Assembly (NCBI RefSeq): GCF_900104965.1 | Contig: NZ_LT629757.1 | Span: 1,860,001-1,924,000, forward strand | Length of the DNA: 64,000 nucleotides | Origin: Nocardioides scoriae | GTDB lineage: Bacteria > Actinomycetota > Actinomycetes > Propionibacteriales > Nocardioidaceae | Direction: 5' to 3' | Shown here: piece by piece, positions 1 through 8,185 of the stretch | Numbering within the stretch: position 1 is the first letter of the stretch | How the letters are laid out: the number at the start of each line of letters is the position of its first letter | Position numbers and translations under genes: made by a program | The notes under the pieces: generated by a model | Told to the model about the DNA's origin: nothing | Database searches by the model: none | The model's input: the letters and a program-made list of their open reading frames with translations, nothing else

Positions 1-2
1 AC

Positions 3-1358
3 CGCCCGGGGCGCTACTTCGCCGCCCCGCGCGGCGCCACCGCCACCGAGCGCTGGATCGCGCGCCACATGGACCAGCTCGCCACCGCCGAGGCGAAGCG
101 GGGCGTCTCCGTCCCGATCGCCGCCGCCAACTGGCCGACCGCCGACCCGCTGCGGCACCCGACCGAGCCGCTGGCCAGCGAGGACGCCGTCTCGGTCGAC
201 GCCATGCACCTGCTGCCGACGCGGGCGTGGCCCGGCGGCACCTTCGCCAGCTTCCACGCCTACCCCTACTACCCCGACTTCCAGCGCTCCGAGAAGGGGC
301 TCGACGCCACCCGCTGGGAGGGCGAGCCCGACCGGTACGCCGGCTACCTGCGCTCGCTGCAGCGCCACTTCGCCTCGCGGATGCCGCTGGTCGTCAGCGA
401 GTTCGGCGTGCCGTCCTCGATCGGCAGCGCCCACGACGGCACCCGCGGCCGCGACCAGGGGTCGCACTCCGAGCAGGAGGCGATGGCCATGGACGCCTCG
501 ATGCTGCGGATGATGAGGTCGCTGAAGCTGGCGGGCGGGTTCGTCTTCTCCTGGGAGGACGAGTGGTTCAAGCGGACCTGGAACACGATGGAGCACACCG
601 ACCCCGAGCGTCGGCAGCTGTGGCACGACCCGCTCACCAACGAGCAGTGGTTCGGCGTGGTCGCCACCGACACCGAGCAGGTGCCCGACGCCGCGGCCGA
701 GCTGGTGCCGACCGACGGCGAGGTGGAGTACGTCCACGTGTGGGGCGACCACTCCTTCGTGCACCTCGAGGTCACCGGTCGCGAGCGCACCCCGACCCGC
801 CTGGCCCTCGACGCCGACGTGGTGCCCGGCCCCGAGCGGGCCGACTACCGGCTGCGCCTGGACCGCGAGGCCGACACCGCCCAGGTGCAGGTCCGCAAGG
901 CCCTGGACCCGATCCGGCTCGACACCCCCGGGGTGCCGTACCGCCCCGACGCCGACGCGGAGTGGCACGACTACGCCCTCATCACCAACCGGTCGCTGCA
1001 GGGCCGGCCCGCCGAGTTCGACCAGGTCGGACGGCTGGTGCGCGGCAGCTGGGACCCCGAGGACCCCGACTACGACTCGATGGCCACCTGGACGGTCGAC
1101 GACGCGCACCGCACGGTGAAGGTGCGGCTGCCGTGGTCGATGCTGGGCCTGGCCGACCCGTCGGCGCGACTGGCGCTCGGCGAGGGCAGCCCGGCGGAGC
1201 GGGTCACCATCGACGGCATCGACCTGTCGCTCGACGTCGACGGCACCCCGGCCCAGCTGGACTTCACCTGGCCGACCTGGACCCGCGTCGGTTACACGAC
1301 CCGCCTCAAGGCCGGCACCGACGGGCTGGCGGAGGCCTACCGCGACCTGGCGCCCTAG
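3..1358 (+). CDS. Glycoside hydrolase-like protein, C-terminal part (5' truncated by window edge)
   Basis: The reading frame is open from base 3, through an internal ATG at 69, to TAG at 1356-1358, so the true start lies upstream. About the first 185 visible residues resemble the end of a (beta/alpha)8 barrel. The stretch VVSEFGVP has the Ser-Glu-Phe/Tyr-Gly form of the catalytic nucleophile strand in clan-A glycosidases, and FVFSWEDEWFKRTW resembles the barrel's last aromatic strand. The remaining 200 or so residues look like a beta-sandwich accessory domain. The protein ends 12 bp before the convergent P450 gene. Substrate and family cannot be fixed from this fragment. The hydrolase assignment is an inference from the motif and fold-like pattern, not a recognised family. 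Confidence 0.6.
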   Translation, partial: RPGRYFAAPRGATATERWIARHMDQLATAEAKRGVSVPIAAANWPTADPLRHPTEPLASEDAVSVDAMHLLPTRAWPGGTFASFHAYPYYPDFQRSEKGLDATRWEGEPDRYAGYLRSLQRHFASRMPLVVSEFGVPSSIGSAHDGTRGRDQGSHSEQEAMAMDASMLRMMRSLKLAGGFVFSWEDEWFKRTWNTMEHTDPERRQLWHDPLTNEQWFGVVATDTEQVPDAAAELVPTDGEVEYVHVWGDHSFVHLEVTGRERTPTRLALDADVVPGPERADYRLRLDREADTAQVQVRKALDPIRLDTPGVPYRPDADAEWHDYALITNRSLQGRPAEFDQVGRLVRGSWDPEDPDYDSMATWTVDDAHRTVKVRLPWSMLGLADPSARLALGEGSPAERVTIDGIDLSLDVDGTPAQLDFTWPTWTRVGYTTRLKAGTDGLAEAYRDLAP

Positions 1359-1370
1359 GGCCGGCGCCGG

Positions 1371-2642
1371 TCAGCCGAGGGTGACGGGCACCGAGTCGAC
1401 GCCGTAGACGATCGACAGCGCGCGGTAGTCGAGCTCGCTCGCGGGCACCGCGAGGGCCAGGTCGGGGAAGCGCCGGGCGAGCGCGGGGAAGGCCACGTTG
1501 AGCTCCATCCGGGCCAGCTCGGCGCCCACGCAGCGGTGGAAGCCGTAGCCGAAGGCCAGGTGTGACGTCGAGGCCGACCCCAGGTCGAGGTCGTCGCCCC
1601 GCCCGACGTGGGGGTCGCGGTTGGCCGCCGGGAGCGAGCACAGCACGACCGAGCCGGGGCGGATGGTCTTGCCGCCCACCTCGACCCGCTCCTTGACGAA
1701 GCGCGGGAAGGCGACCTGCACGACCGAGAGCAGCCGCAGCAGCTCGTCGACCAGCGGCCCCGGCAGCGCGGGGTCCTCCCCCAGCCGGTCCCACAGGTCG
1801 CGGCGCTCGAGCAGGTGCGCGGTGCCGAGGGCCAGCATCGAGGCGCTCGTCTCGAGGCCGCCGGTGAAGACGCCGTCGGCCAGCCCGCCGAGCTCGAAGT
1901 CGGAGATCTCGTCGCCGTGCTCGCGGATCAGCTGGCCGATCAGGCCCGGGCCGGGCTCGTGGCGCTGCCGGGCGGCCTCGGCCAGCAGGAACTCGCGCGA
2001 CCCGCCGATCGCGCCGAAGGTGCCGGGGCCTCCCCCGGTGACGTCGAAGCGGGCCGTGGCCAGGCTGCGGAAGGTCTCGCGCTTCTCGTCGGGCAGGCCG
2101 AGCAGCTCGCAGATGACGAGGAACGGCACCGGGAAGGCGAAGGTCGGCACCAGGTCGGCCACGCCGTCGGGCCCGACCCCGGCCGCGAGCTCGTCGAGCT
2201 GGCGCTCGACCACCTGCTCGATGATCGGGCGCATCCGCTGCAGGCGGCGCAGCGTGAACTCCGGGGTCAGCAGCCGCCGCAACCGGGTGTGGTCGGGCGG
2301 GTCGGTGAAGCCCAGTCCCCCGATGTCGCCGTCCGTGCGCGAGCCGCTGCGGCCCAGGTAGGGCCGGATGTCGGTGGAGTACGACGTGGCGTCGCCCAGG
2401 ACGGCGCGCGACTCGGCGTCGCCGGTCACCAGCCAGACCTCGAGGCCCAGCACCGTGACCAGGCGCTGCACCGGGTCGGCGTTGCGCGTGGCCTGCAGGC
2501 GGGCGCTCGGGGCGGTGCCCTCGCGCTGCAGCGGCCAGGAGAGCGACTCGGGGACCTTGTCCAGGCGGGTGAGGTCGATGCCGCCCGTCCGGGCGACCAG
2601 GTGCTGGCGCACCGCGTCGCGGACCGTGGAGACCAGTCGCAC
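1371..2642 (-). CDS. Cytochrome P450 (bacterial class I type)
   Basis: This is a soluble haem monooxygenase of 423 residues, a normal length for bacterial P450s. The haem-binding loop FGYGFHRCVG carries the thiolate cysteine at residue 371. ELLR supplies the K-helix ExxR pair, and GGLETSASML is the I-helix oxygen-activation region with the conserved acid and Thr. TDPPDHTRLRRLL is the usual C-helix region. No membrane anchor is present. Electrons should come from a ferredoxin and ferredoxin reductase, but neither is encoded nearby. The gene is divergent from the TauD-like dioxygenase, with 156 bp between starts, so the two may be co-regulated. The ATG at 2642 is the natural start because the typical N-terminal region begins just after it. 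Substrate unknown. Confidence 0.93.
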   Translation of the reverse strand: MRLVSTVRDAVRQHLVARTGGIDLTRLDKVPESLSWPLQREGTAPSARLQATRNADPVQRLVTVLGLEVWLVTGDAESRAVLGDATSYSTDIRPYLGRSGSRTDGDIGGLGFTDPPDHTRLRRLLTPEFTLRRLQRMRPIIEQVVERQLDELAAGVGPDGVADLVPTFAFPVPFLVICELLGLPDEKRETFRSLATARFDVTGGGPGTFGAIGGSREFLLAEAARQRHEPGPGLIGQLIREHGDEISDFELGGLADGVFTGGLETSASMLALGTAHLLERRDLWDRLGEDPALPGPLVDELLRLLSVVQVAFPRFVKERVEVGGKTIRPGSVVLCSLPAANRDPHVGRGDDLDLGSASTSHLAFGYGFHRCVGAELARMELNVAFPALARRFPDLALAVPASELDYRALSIVYGVDSVPVTLG

Positions 2643-2756
2643 CGGACCCTCCTCGTCGTTCGTCGGGTGACCCGAAGTCTAGGGAGGCGCGACCGCGCCC
2701 GCGTCGGGACACCCCGTCGTGGACGGGTCACGCCGTCCGGGTCAATGCGTGTATCT

Positions 2757-2767
2757 TGATCAGATCA
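2757..2767. promoter_or_regulatory. Inverted repeat in the P450/dioxygenase divergent promoter region
   Basis: TGATC-A-GATCA is a perfect 5-bp inverted repeat about 32 bp upstream of the dioxygenase ATG. It lies in an unusually AT-rich patch (GTATCTTGATC) within the 156-bp region between the divergent P450 and dioxygenase genes. The position suits an operator or part of the promoter. No regulator gene is adjacent and the repeat is short, so this is only a candidate. Confidence 0.3.
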
Positions 2768-2798
2768 GTAGGTTTACCCTCGATTGGAGGTCCTCACC

Positions 2799-3695
2799 AT
2801 GACCCAGGCACCCAGCCGCCCGACCCGCACGGCGGCCCCCCTCGTCCTCGACAAGCTCGGTCCTCGCTTCGGCGCCGAGGTGATCGGCCTCGACCTGCGC
2901 CACCTCACCGACGAGCAGGTGCACGCCGTGCGCCAGGCCCTCGTCGAGCAGAAGGTGCTCTTCTTCCGCGGCCAGGACCTCACCGACGCCGACCAGGTCG
3001 AGTTCGGACGCCGCCTCGGCGACGTCACCGTGGGCCACCCGGTGGTCGGTCAGCGCGACACCGTCGAGCTGCCCGAGATCTTCGACCTCGACAGCGCCGA
3101 CCCGGAGTTCTCCTTCTCCGACGTGTGGCACACCGACGTCACCTTCATGGAGCGCCCGCCGCTCGGCTCGATCCTGCGCGCGGTCCAGCTCCCGACGTAC
3201 GGCGGCGACACCAGCTGGGTCGACGCCGAGCAGGCCTACGAGTCGCTCTCGGCCCCCGTGCGCGGCATGGTCGACCAGCTCACCGCGGTGCACGACGGCA
3301 TGCGCGAGTGGGGTGCCTACCTGCGCCGCCACGGCAACCGCGGCAACACCTGGGACGGCGAGCAGGTCACCGAGCTGGTGCCGGTCGAGCACCCGGTCGT
3401 GCGGGTCCACCCCGAGACCGGCCGCAAGGGGCTGTTCGTCAACCCCGGCTTCACCTCGCACGTCGTGGGCGTCTCCGACGCGGAGAGCCGGGCCATCCTC
3501 GACCTGCTCTACGCCCACCTGCTCAAGCCGGAGTTCACCGTGCGCCACCGCTGGCAGCTCGGCGACGTCGGCATCTGGGACAACCGCAGCACGCTGCACT
3601 ACGCCAACCGCGACTACGACGAGATCCGCATCATGCGGCGCATCACCCTCGCCGGCGACGTCCCGGTCGGCCCCGCAGGACCGCGGCACGCCTGA
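2799..3695 (+). CDS. TauD/TfdA-family Fe(II)/2-oxoglutarate dioxygenase
   Basis: This non-haem iron enzyme of 298 residues oxidises a small substrate using 2-oxoglutarate and O2. Family members act on taurine, alkylsulfates, 2,4-D and similar compounds. The iron ligands are His111 and Asp113 in WHTDVTF and the distal His267 in LHYANRDY. The Arg pair in IMRRITLAGD fits the 2-oxoglutarate carboxylate site. The opening residues GPRFGAEVIGLDL are the family's usual beginning. The ATG at 2799 is preceded by GGAGG at 2786-2790 and is preferred over an in-frame TTG at 2784. There are no sulfonate transporter genes beside it, so taurine is not specifically implied. Confidence 0.92.
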   Translation: MTQAPSRPTRTAAPLVLDKLGPRFGAEVIGLDLRHLTDEQVHAVRQALVEQKVLFFRGQDLTDADQVEFGRRLGDVTVGHPVVGQRDTVELPEIFDLDSADPEFSFSDVWHTDVTFMERPPLGSILRAVQLPTYGGDTSWVDAEQAYESLSAPVRGMVDQLTAVHDGMREWGAYLRRHGNRGNTWDGEQVTELVPVEHPVVRVHPETGRKGLFVNPGFTSHVVGVSDAESRAILDLLYAHLLKPEFTVRHRWQLGDVGIWDNRSTLHYANRDYDEIRIMRRITLAGDVPVGPAGPRHA

Positions 3696-3710
3696 GGGTC
3701 CGCGCCCGTT

Positions 3711-3752
3711 GCCCTTCGAGACGGTCGCCAGGGCGACCCTCCTCAGGGACCG
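3711..3752 (+). repeat. Dispersed intergenic repeat, copy A
   Basis: GCCCTTCGAGACGGTCGCC continues into GACCCTCCTCAGGGACCG. The middle holds the hairpin GGTCGCC-AG-GGCGACC (3723-3738). The same sequence recurs in this window at 23160-23250 and, more diverged, at 4027-4070 and 59211-59251; 3785-3930 holds reverse-complement forms. This marks a multi-copy intergenic element. Copy A begins 15 bp after the dioxygenase stop codon and, with the array that follows, fills the 385-bp gap 3696-4080, which has no convincing gene. Confidence 0.85.
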
Positions 3753-3784
3753 AAAGCTGTCCGTTCCATGGGGGCCGGAGGTTG

Positions 3785-3930
3785 CTCGCTCCCTGAGGAT
3801 GGCCGTCAGGCCCGAGCGTCTCGCTCCCTGAGGAGGGCCGTTAGGCCCGAGCGTCTCGCTCCCTGAGGAGGGCCGTCAGGCCCGAGCGTCTCGCTCCCTG
3901 AGGAGGGCCGTCAGGCCCGTCTCGAAGGGG
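3785..3930. repeat. Four tandem 35-bp repeats ending in an inverted copy of the dispersed repeat
   Basis: A 35-bp unit starting CTCGCTCCCTGAGGAGGGCC begins at 3785, 3820, 3855 and 3890, with only one or two substitutions between copies. Each unit contains the small palindrome GGGCC-GTCA-GGCCC. The last unit runs into CCCGTCTCGAAGGG, the reverse complement of the start of dispersed repeat copy A. The array therefore looks like tandem amplification of the 3' half of that element, placed inverted to copy A. There are no unique spacers, so it is not a CRISPR array. Confidence 0.9.
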
Positions 3931-4026
3931 GCGACCACCACGACCTGCACCTCGCACCGACACCGGCCGACGGGGCGCCAGGACGGCCGAGCTGTACGTC
4001 GCCGTGGCCTCGATGTCGTCGCGCTC

Positions 4027-4070
4027 GCCCGTCGAGACGGTCGCCGGGGCGGCCTCCTCGGCGCCCGAGG
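4027..4070 (+). repeat. Degenerate copy of the dispersed intergenic repeat
   Basis: GCCCGTCGAGACGGTCGCCG followed by GCGGCCTCCTCGGCGCCCGAG keeps the order and spacing of the dispersed repeat seen at 3711 and 23160, with scattered substitutions. It ends 10 bp before the stop codon of the last gene of the rhamnose operon on the opposite strand, so the operon's 3' end sits inside this repeat cluster. Confidence 0.6.
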
Positions 4071-4080
4071 CCCCCTCGCC

Positions 4081-4959
4081 TCAGTGGCCGAGGTGCTCGG
4101 CCAGGAAGCTCCGGGCGCCCCGGGCCAGCTCGGCGCTGTCGGTCCACGGGTCGCGCCAGATGGCGAGGTTCGAGGAGAGCGTCGGGTGCACCACGCGGGA
4201 GGAGAACGACTCGAAGGTGATGGTGCCGTCGTAGCCCACCTCGTCGAGGGCGTCGAAGAACTCCCGCCACGGGACGCTGCCCGTGCCGAGCTGCCCGCGG
4301 TGGGACTCCCCCACGTGGACGTAGCCCAGGCGGCCCGCCGCCGCCGCGGCCAGCACCGGCTCGCGGAACGACGTCTCCTCGATGTTCATGTGGTACGTGT
4401 CCAGGTGCGCCACCACGTTGTCGCGTCCCACGTCCTCGATGAACTGCAGCGTCTGGGCGGTGGTGTTGAGGACGTTGGTCTCGTAGCGGTTGCAGAACTC
4501 CAGGCCGATGGTGATCCCGGACGCGGCGGCCTGGTCGGCCAGCAGCGCGATGCTCTCCACCGAGTGGGCCCGGCCACGCTCGGTGACCGGGGCGTCGTAC
4601 CGCCCGAGCCGGCTGAAGACCACGCCTCCGAGGTAGTCGCCGCCGACGTCGCGCACCAGGTCGGCCGCCTGCGACAGCAGCCGGCGCCCGGCCGCGACCC
4701 GCTCGGGGTCCTCGCTCGAGACGTCGGTGTCCTCCCCCAGCCCCAGCGAGACCGCGGCCGCGAGGCCGTGCTCCTCGAGCAGCCGGGCCGTGAGGTCGGT
4801 GTCGAAGGCCCACGGGTCGAGGGCCGCGAGCTCGACCAGGTCGAAGCCGGCCTCGGCCGAGGAGGACACGGCGTGCCGCGCCTCCTCGGGCGACCAGGCC
4901 CCGACCCACACCAGCGAGTGGATGCCGAGCCGGTGGCGGGGTCCCTGCTCGGCCGTCAT
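4081..4959 (-). CDS. D-tagatose/D-psicose 3-epimerase-family sugar epimerase (TIM barrel)
   Basis: This 292-residue xylose isomerase-like TIM barrel epimerises free ketoses at C3 with a divalent metal. The four expected metal ligands are visible with the family's spacing: Glu154 in IGLEFCNRYE, Asp187 in AHLDTYH, His215 in GYVHVGESH and Glu250 in GTITFES. The adjacent Asn-Arg-Tyr-Glu and GESHRG motifs are typical of the family. It is the last gene of the rhamnose operon, and its ATG overlaps the RhaEW stop by 4 bp. A role in interconverting L-rhamnulose or a related 6-deoxyketose is likely from context. The exact substrate cannot be read from sequence. Confidence 0.85.
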   Translation of the reverse strand: MTAEQGPRHRLGIHSLVWVGAWSPEEARHAVSSSAEAGFDLVELAALDPWAFDTDLTARLLEEHGLAAAVSLGLGEDTDVSSEDPERVAAGRRLLSQAADLVRDVGGDYLGGVVFSRLGRYDAPVTERGRAHSVESIALLADQAAASGITIGLEFCNRYETNVLNTTAQTLQFIEDVGRDNVVAHLDTYHMNIEETSFREPVLAAAAAGRLGYVHVGESHRGQLGTGSVPWREFFDALDEVGYDGTITFESFSSRVVHPTLSSNLAIWRDPWTDSAELARGARSFLAEHLGH

Positions 4960-7010
4960 CGCAGGAACGCCTGCGGGACGCCCGAGTCGACGGGGACGAC
5001 CAGGCCGGTGGTGATCGGCAGGGTGCCGTTGGTCAGTGCCAGCGCCGCCGAGGCGATGTGCTCGGGCAGCACCTCGACCTTGAGGACGGTGCGCTGGGCG
5101 TAGTACTTGCCCAGGTCCTCCTCGGCCACGCCGTAGGTCTCGGCCCGCGAGGCGCCCCAGCCGCCGGCGAAGATGCCGCTGCCGCGGACCACGCCGTCGG
5201 GGTTGATGCCGTTGACGCGCACCCCGATCTCGCCGAGCTCGGCGGCGAGCAGCCGCACCATGTGGGCCTGGGCCGCCTTGGCCGAGGAGTACGCCACGTT
5301 GTTGGGCCCGGCGAACACGGCGTTCTTCGAGCAGACGTTGATGATGTCGCCCCCCAGCCGCTGGGCGCGCAGCACCGGCTCGACGACCTTGCTGACCAGG
5401 AACGAGCCCCGGGTCATGATCGAGAACTGCAGGTCCCAGTCCTCCAGCGAGGTGTCGGCCAGCGAGCCGGCGCGGGTGATGCCGGCGTTGTTGACGACCA
5501 GGTCGACGCCGCCGAAGGCCAGCACCGCCGCGTCCACCCCCGCCTGGACCGCGTCGGGGTCGGTGACGTCGAGCGCCACCCCCACGGCGACGTCGGTGCT
5601 GCCGAGGTCGGCCGCCACCGAGGCGCAGCGCTCGGCGTCGAGGTCGGCGACCACGACGTTGGCGCCGTGCTCGGCGAACAGCTGGGCGGTGGCCAGGCCG
5701 ATCCCCGACGCGCCGCCGGTGACCAGCGCGACCTTGCCGGCGAGCGCCTTCGGCTTGGGCCGCCGCGCCAGCTTGTCCTCCTCCAGCTGCCAGTACTCCA
5801 CCGCGAACTTGTCGGCCTCCGAGACCGGGGCGTACGTCGAGACGCCCTCGGCGCCGCGCATCACGTGGATGGCGTTGACGTAGAACTCCCCCGCCACCCG
5901 GGCGGTCTGCTTGTCGGCCCCGAAGGAGAACATCCCGACCCCGGGGACCAGCACGATCGCCGGGTCGGCCCCGCGCATGGCCGGCGTCGCCGGGCCGGCG
6001 TTGCGGTCGTAGTAGGCGGCGTACTCCTCGCGGTAGGCGGCGTGCAGCTCGCCGAGCCGGGCCACGACCTCCTCCACCGGCGCGTCGACGGCGGTGTCGA
6101 GCAGCAGCGGGCGCACCTTGGTGCGCAGGAAGTGGTCGGGGCACGAGGTGCCCAGCGAGACGAGGCGCTCCAGCGACTCCCGCGAGCAGAAGTCGAGCAC
6201 GGCCTCGGAGTCGGTGAAGTGGCCGACCTGGCGGCGGTCGGCCGAGGCCACGGCCCGCAGGTGCGGGAACAGCGCCGCGGCGCGCGCCCGCCGCTCCGCC
6301 TCGGGCAGGGCCTCGCGGCCCGGGACCACGGCGCCGAACGGGTCGTCGCGCGACTCGCGCTCCAGGAACGCCGCGGCCTCGCGGATGATGCGCAGCGACC
6401 GCTCCTCGACCTCGTCGCTGGACGAGCCCCACGCCGTCAGGCCGTGCCCGCCGAGGACCGCGCCGATGACGTCGGGGTCGGCCGACAGCTCGGCCATCGA
6501 CCGGCCCAGCTCCCAGCCGGGACGCTGCCACGGCACCCAGGCCACGGCACCGCCCCAGATCTTGGCCACCAGCTCCTCACCGTCGGCGGCGCACGCCAGC
6601 GCGATCACGGCGTCGGGGTGCAGGTGGTCCACGTGGGGCAGGTCGACCAGGCCGTGCATCGGGGTGTCGATCGAGGGCGTGGCCCCGCCGTGCCCGAAGG
6701 AGCAGTAGGGGAACAGCCCGACCATCTCGTCCTCGTGCTCGACGCCGCGGTAGACCGCGTCGAGCGAGACCAGCCGGTCGCGCTCCAGGACGGCGAGGCC
6801 GCCGGCGCGCAGCGTGCCGAGGTCGCCGCCCGAGCCCTTCACGTAGAGCAGCTCGATCTCCTGCCCGGTGGCCGGGCTGGTGGCGCGCACCTTGGCCGAG
6901 GTGTTGCCGCCGCCGTAGTTGGTCACGGTCGGGTCCGACCCGAGGCGGTTGGAGCGCGCGAGCAGCTCGCGGACCCCGGTGGGCAGGTCGTCGTGGGTGG
7001 TCTCGGTCAT
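4956..7010 (-). CDS. rhaEW: Bifunctional rhamnulose-1-phosphate aldolase/lactaldehyde dehydrogenase
   Basis: This 684-residue fusion splits L-rhamnulose-1-phosphate into dihydroxyacetone phosphate and L-lactaldehyde, then oxidises the aldehyde. Residues 1 to about 400 are a class II aldolase/adducin domain with NYGGGNTSAK and the metal-site histidines of HVDHLHPDA. From about residue 425 comes a short-chain dehydrogenase domain with the NAD loop VTGGASGIGLAT, NNAG, and the catalytic Tyr-x-x-x-Lys in YSSAKAA. The length and domain order match the known RhaEW fusion of Bacillus, Chloroflexus and actinobacteria. The start at 7010 follows GGGGAG. The gene lies 1 bp after rhaI and overlaps the epimerase by 4 bp. 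Confidence 0.95.
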   Translation of the reverse strand: MTETTHDDLPTGVRELLARSNRLGSDPTVTNYGGGNTSAKVRATSPATGQEIELLYVKGSGGDLGTLRAGGLAVLERDRLVSLDAVYRGVEHEDEMVGLFPYCSFGHGGATPSIDTPMHGLVDLPHVDHLHPDAVIALACAADGEELVAKIWGGAVAWVPWQRPGWELGRSMAELSADPDVIGAVLGGHGLTAWGSSSDEVEERSLRIIREAAAFLERESRDDPFGAVVPGREALPEAERRARAAALFPHLRAVASADRRQVGHFTDSEAVLDFCSRESLERLVSLGTSCPDHFLRTKVRPLLLDTAVDAPVEEVVARLGELHAAYREEYAAYYDRNAGPATPAMRGADPAIVLVPGVGMFSFGADKQTARVAGEFYVNAIHVMRGAEGVSTYAPVSEADKFAVEYWQLEEDKLARRPKPKALAGKVALVTGGASGIGLATAQLFAEHGANVVVADLDAERCASVAADLGSTDVAVGVALDVTDPDAVQAGVDAAVLAFGGVDLVVNNAGITRAGSLADTSLEDWDLQFSIMTRGSFLVSKVVEPVLRAQRLGGDIINVCSKNAVFAGPNNVAYSSAKAAQAHMVRLLAAELGEIGVRVNGINPDGVVRGSGIFAGGWGASRAETYGVAEEDLGKYYAQRTVLKVEVLPEHIASAALALTNGTLPITTGLVVPVDSGVPQAFLR

Positions 7011-7011
7011 G

Positions 7012-8175
7012 TCAGGCTCCCCATCCCGCGGCGGCGCCGCCGACGCGCTCGGACTCGATGCGTTGCTGGTAGCCGCTGGCGGCGTACGCCGCGAGCGGGT
7101 CGGGGTCGATCCCCAGGTCCTCGCGCACCTGTGCCAGGAGCGGTCGCACGTCGGTCGCGTAGGCGTCCATGAGCAGCCCGTTGGCGCGCAGCACGTCACC
7201 GGACGCGCGGGCCTCCCGCAGGGCGTCGAGGTCGACGAGCAGCGCCTTGGCCGTCGCCTCCTGGACGTTCATCACCGAGCGGATCTGGGCCGGGATCTTG
7301 GCCTCGATGTTGTGGCACTGGTCGAGCATGAAGGCCACGCCGGCGTCCGGGGTGACGGCGTCGGACTGCACCAGCTCGAACATGATCCGGAACAGCCCGA
7401 AGGGGTCCGCGGAGCCGACCATGAGATCGTCGTCGGCGTAGAAGCGGCTGTTGAAGTGGAACCCGCCGAGGCGGCCCTCGCGCAGCAGCGTGGTCACGAT
7501 CATCTCGATGTTGGTGCCGGGCGCGTGGTGACCGGTGTCGACGAGCACCTTGGCCTGCGGTCCGAGGTGCAGGCAGTGCAGCAGCGACGTGCCCCAGTCG
7601 GGCAGGTCGGTGTGGTAGAACGCCGGCTCGAAGAACTTGTACTCGACCAGCATGGTCATGTCCTCCGGCATCGCGGCGTACGTCGCGGCGAGGGCCTCGG
7701 AGAGCCGGTCCTGGCGCTCGCGGATCGAGTCCTGGCCGGGGTAGTTGGTGCCGTCGGCGAACCACAGCGACAGGTGCTTCGAGCCGACCTGCTGGGTGAT
7801 CTCGACGCACTCGAGCAGGTGGTCGAGGGCCTTGCGCCGGATGGCGGGGTCGGGGTTGCAGACGCTGCCCAGGCGGTACTCGTCCTCCTGGAAGGTGTTG
7901 GGGTTGACCGCCCCGAGGCTGACGCCCTCGTCCTCGGCGTGGGCGCGGAGCTTGCCCCAGTCGTCGACGAGGTCCCACGGCACGTGCAGCGCCACGCTGG
8001 GTGCCACGCCGGTGAAGCGGTGGACGGTCGCGGCGTCGGAGACCTTCTCGTAGGCGTCGCGCGGGATGCCCTGCTGGGCGAACACCTTGAAGCGGGTGCC
8101 GGAGTTGCCGTAGGCCCAGGAGGGCGTCTCGATGTGCTGTCGCGCGAGCGTCGCGCGGACCTGGTCGGTGTGCAT
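7012..8175 (-). CDS. rhaI: L-rhamnose isomerase (Pseudomonas/actinobacterial type)
   Basis: This enzyme interconverts L-rhamnose and L-rhamnulose. It is 387 residues long and belongs to the shorter RhaI/xylose isomerase-like TIM-barrel group, not the E. coli RhaA group. Metal-site strands are visible: Glu in MLVEYKFFEP, Asp in VLVDTGHHAPG, and His in GFHFNSRFYADDD followed by the acidic cluster. NPNTFQEDEYRLGS is a strongly conserved family segment. Translation starts at 8175, behind AGGAGC. It sits between the FGGY kinase and RhaEW in the operon and, with rhamnulokinase RhaB further upstream, completes the catabolic route. Confidence 0.95.
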   Translation of the reverse strand: MHTDQVRATLARQHIETPSWAYGNSGTRFKVFAQQGIPRDAYEKVSDAATVHRFTGVAPSVALHVPWDLVDDWGKLRAHAEDEGVSLGAVNPNTFQEDEYRLGSVCNPDPAIRRKALDHLLECVEITQQVGSKHLSLWFADGTNYPGQDSIRERQDRLSEALAATYAAMPEDMTMLVEYKFFEPAFYHTDLPDWGTSLLHCLHLGPQAKVLVDTGHHAPGTNIEMIVTTLLREGRLGGFHFNSRFYADDDLMVGSADPFGLFRIMFELVQSDAVTPDAGVAFMLDQCHNIEAKIPAQIRSVMNVQEATAKALLVDLDALREARASGDVLRANGLLMDAYATDVRPLLAQVREDLGIDPDPLAAYAASGYQQRIESERVGGAAAGWGA

Positions 8176-8185
8176 GGGTGCTCCT

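Noticed and set aside
3785-3930. Regularly repeated units resembling a CRISPR array
   Set aside because: The 35-bp units are directly joined with no variable spacers and no cas genes are near, so it is a simple tandem array.
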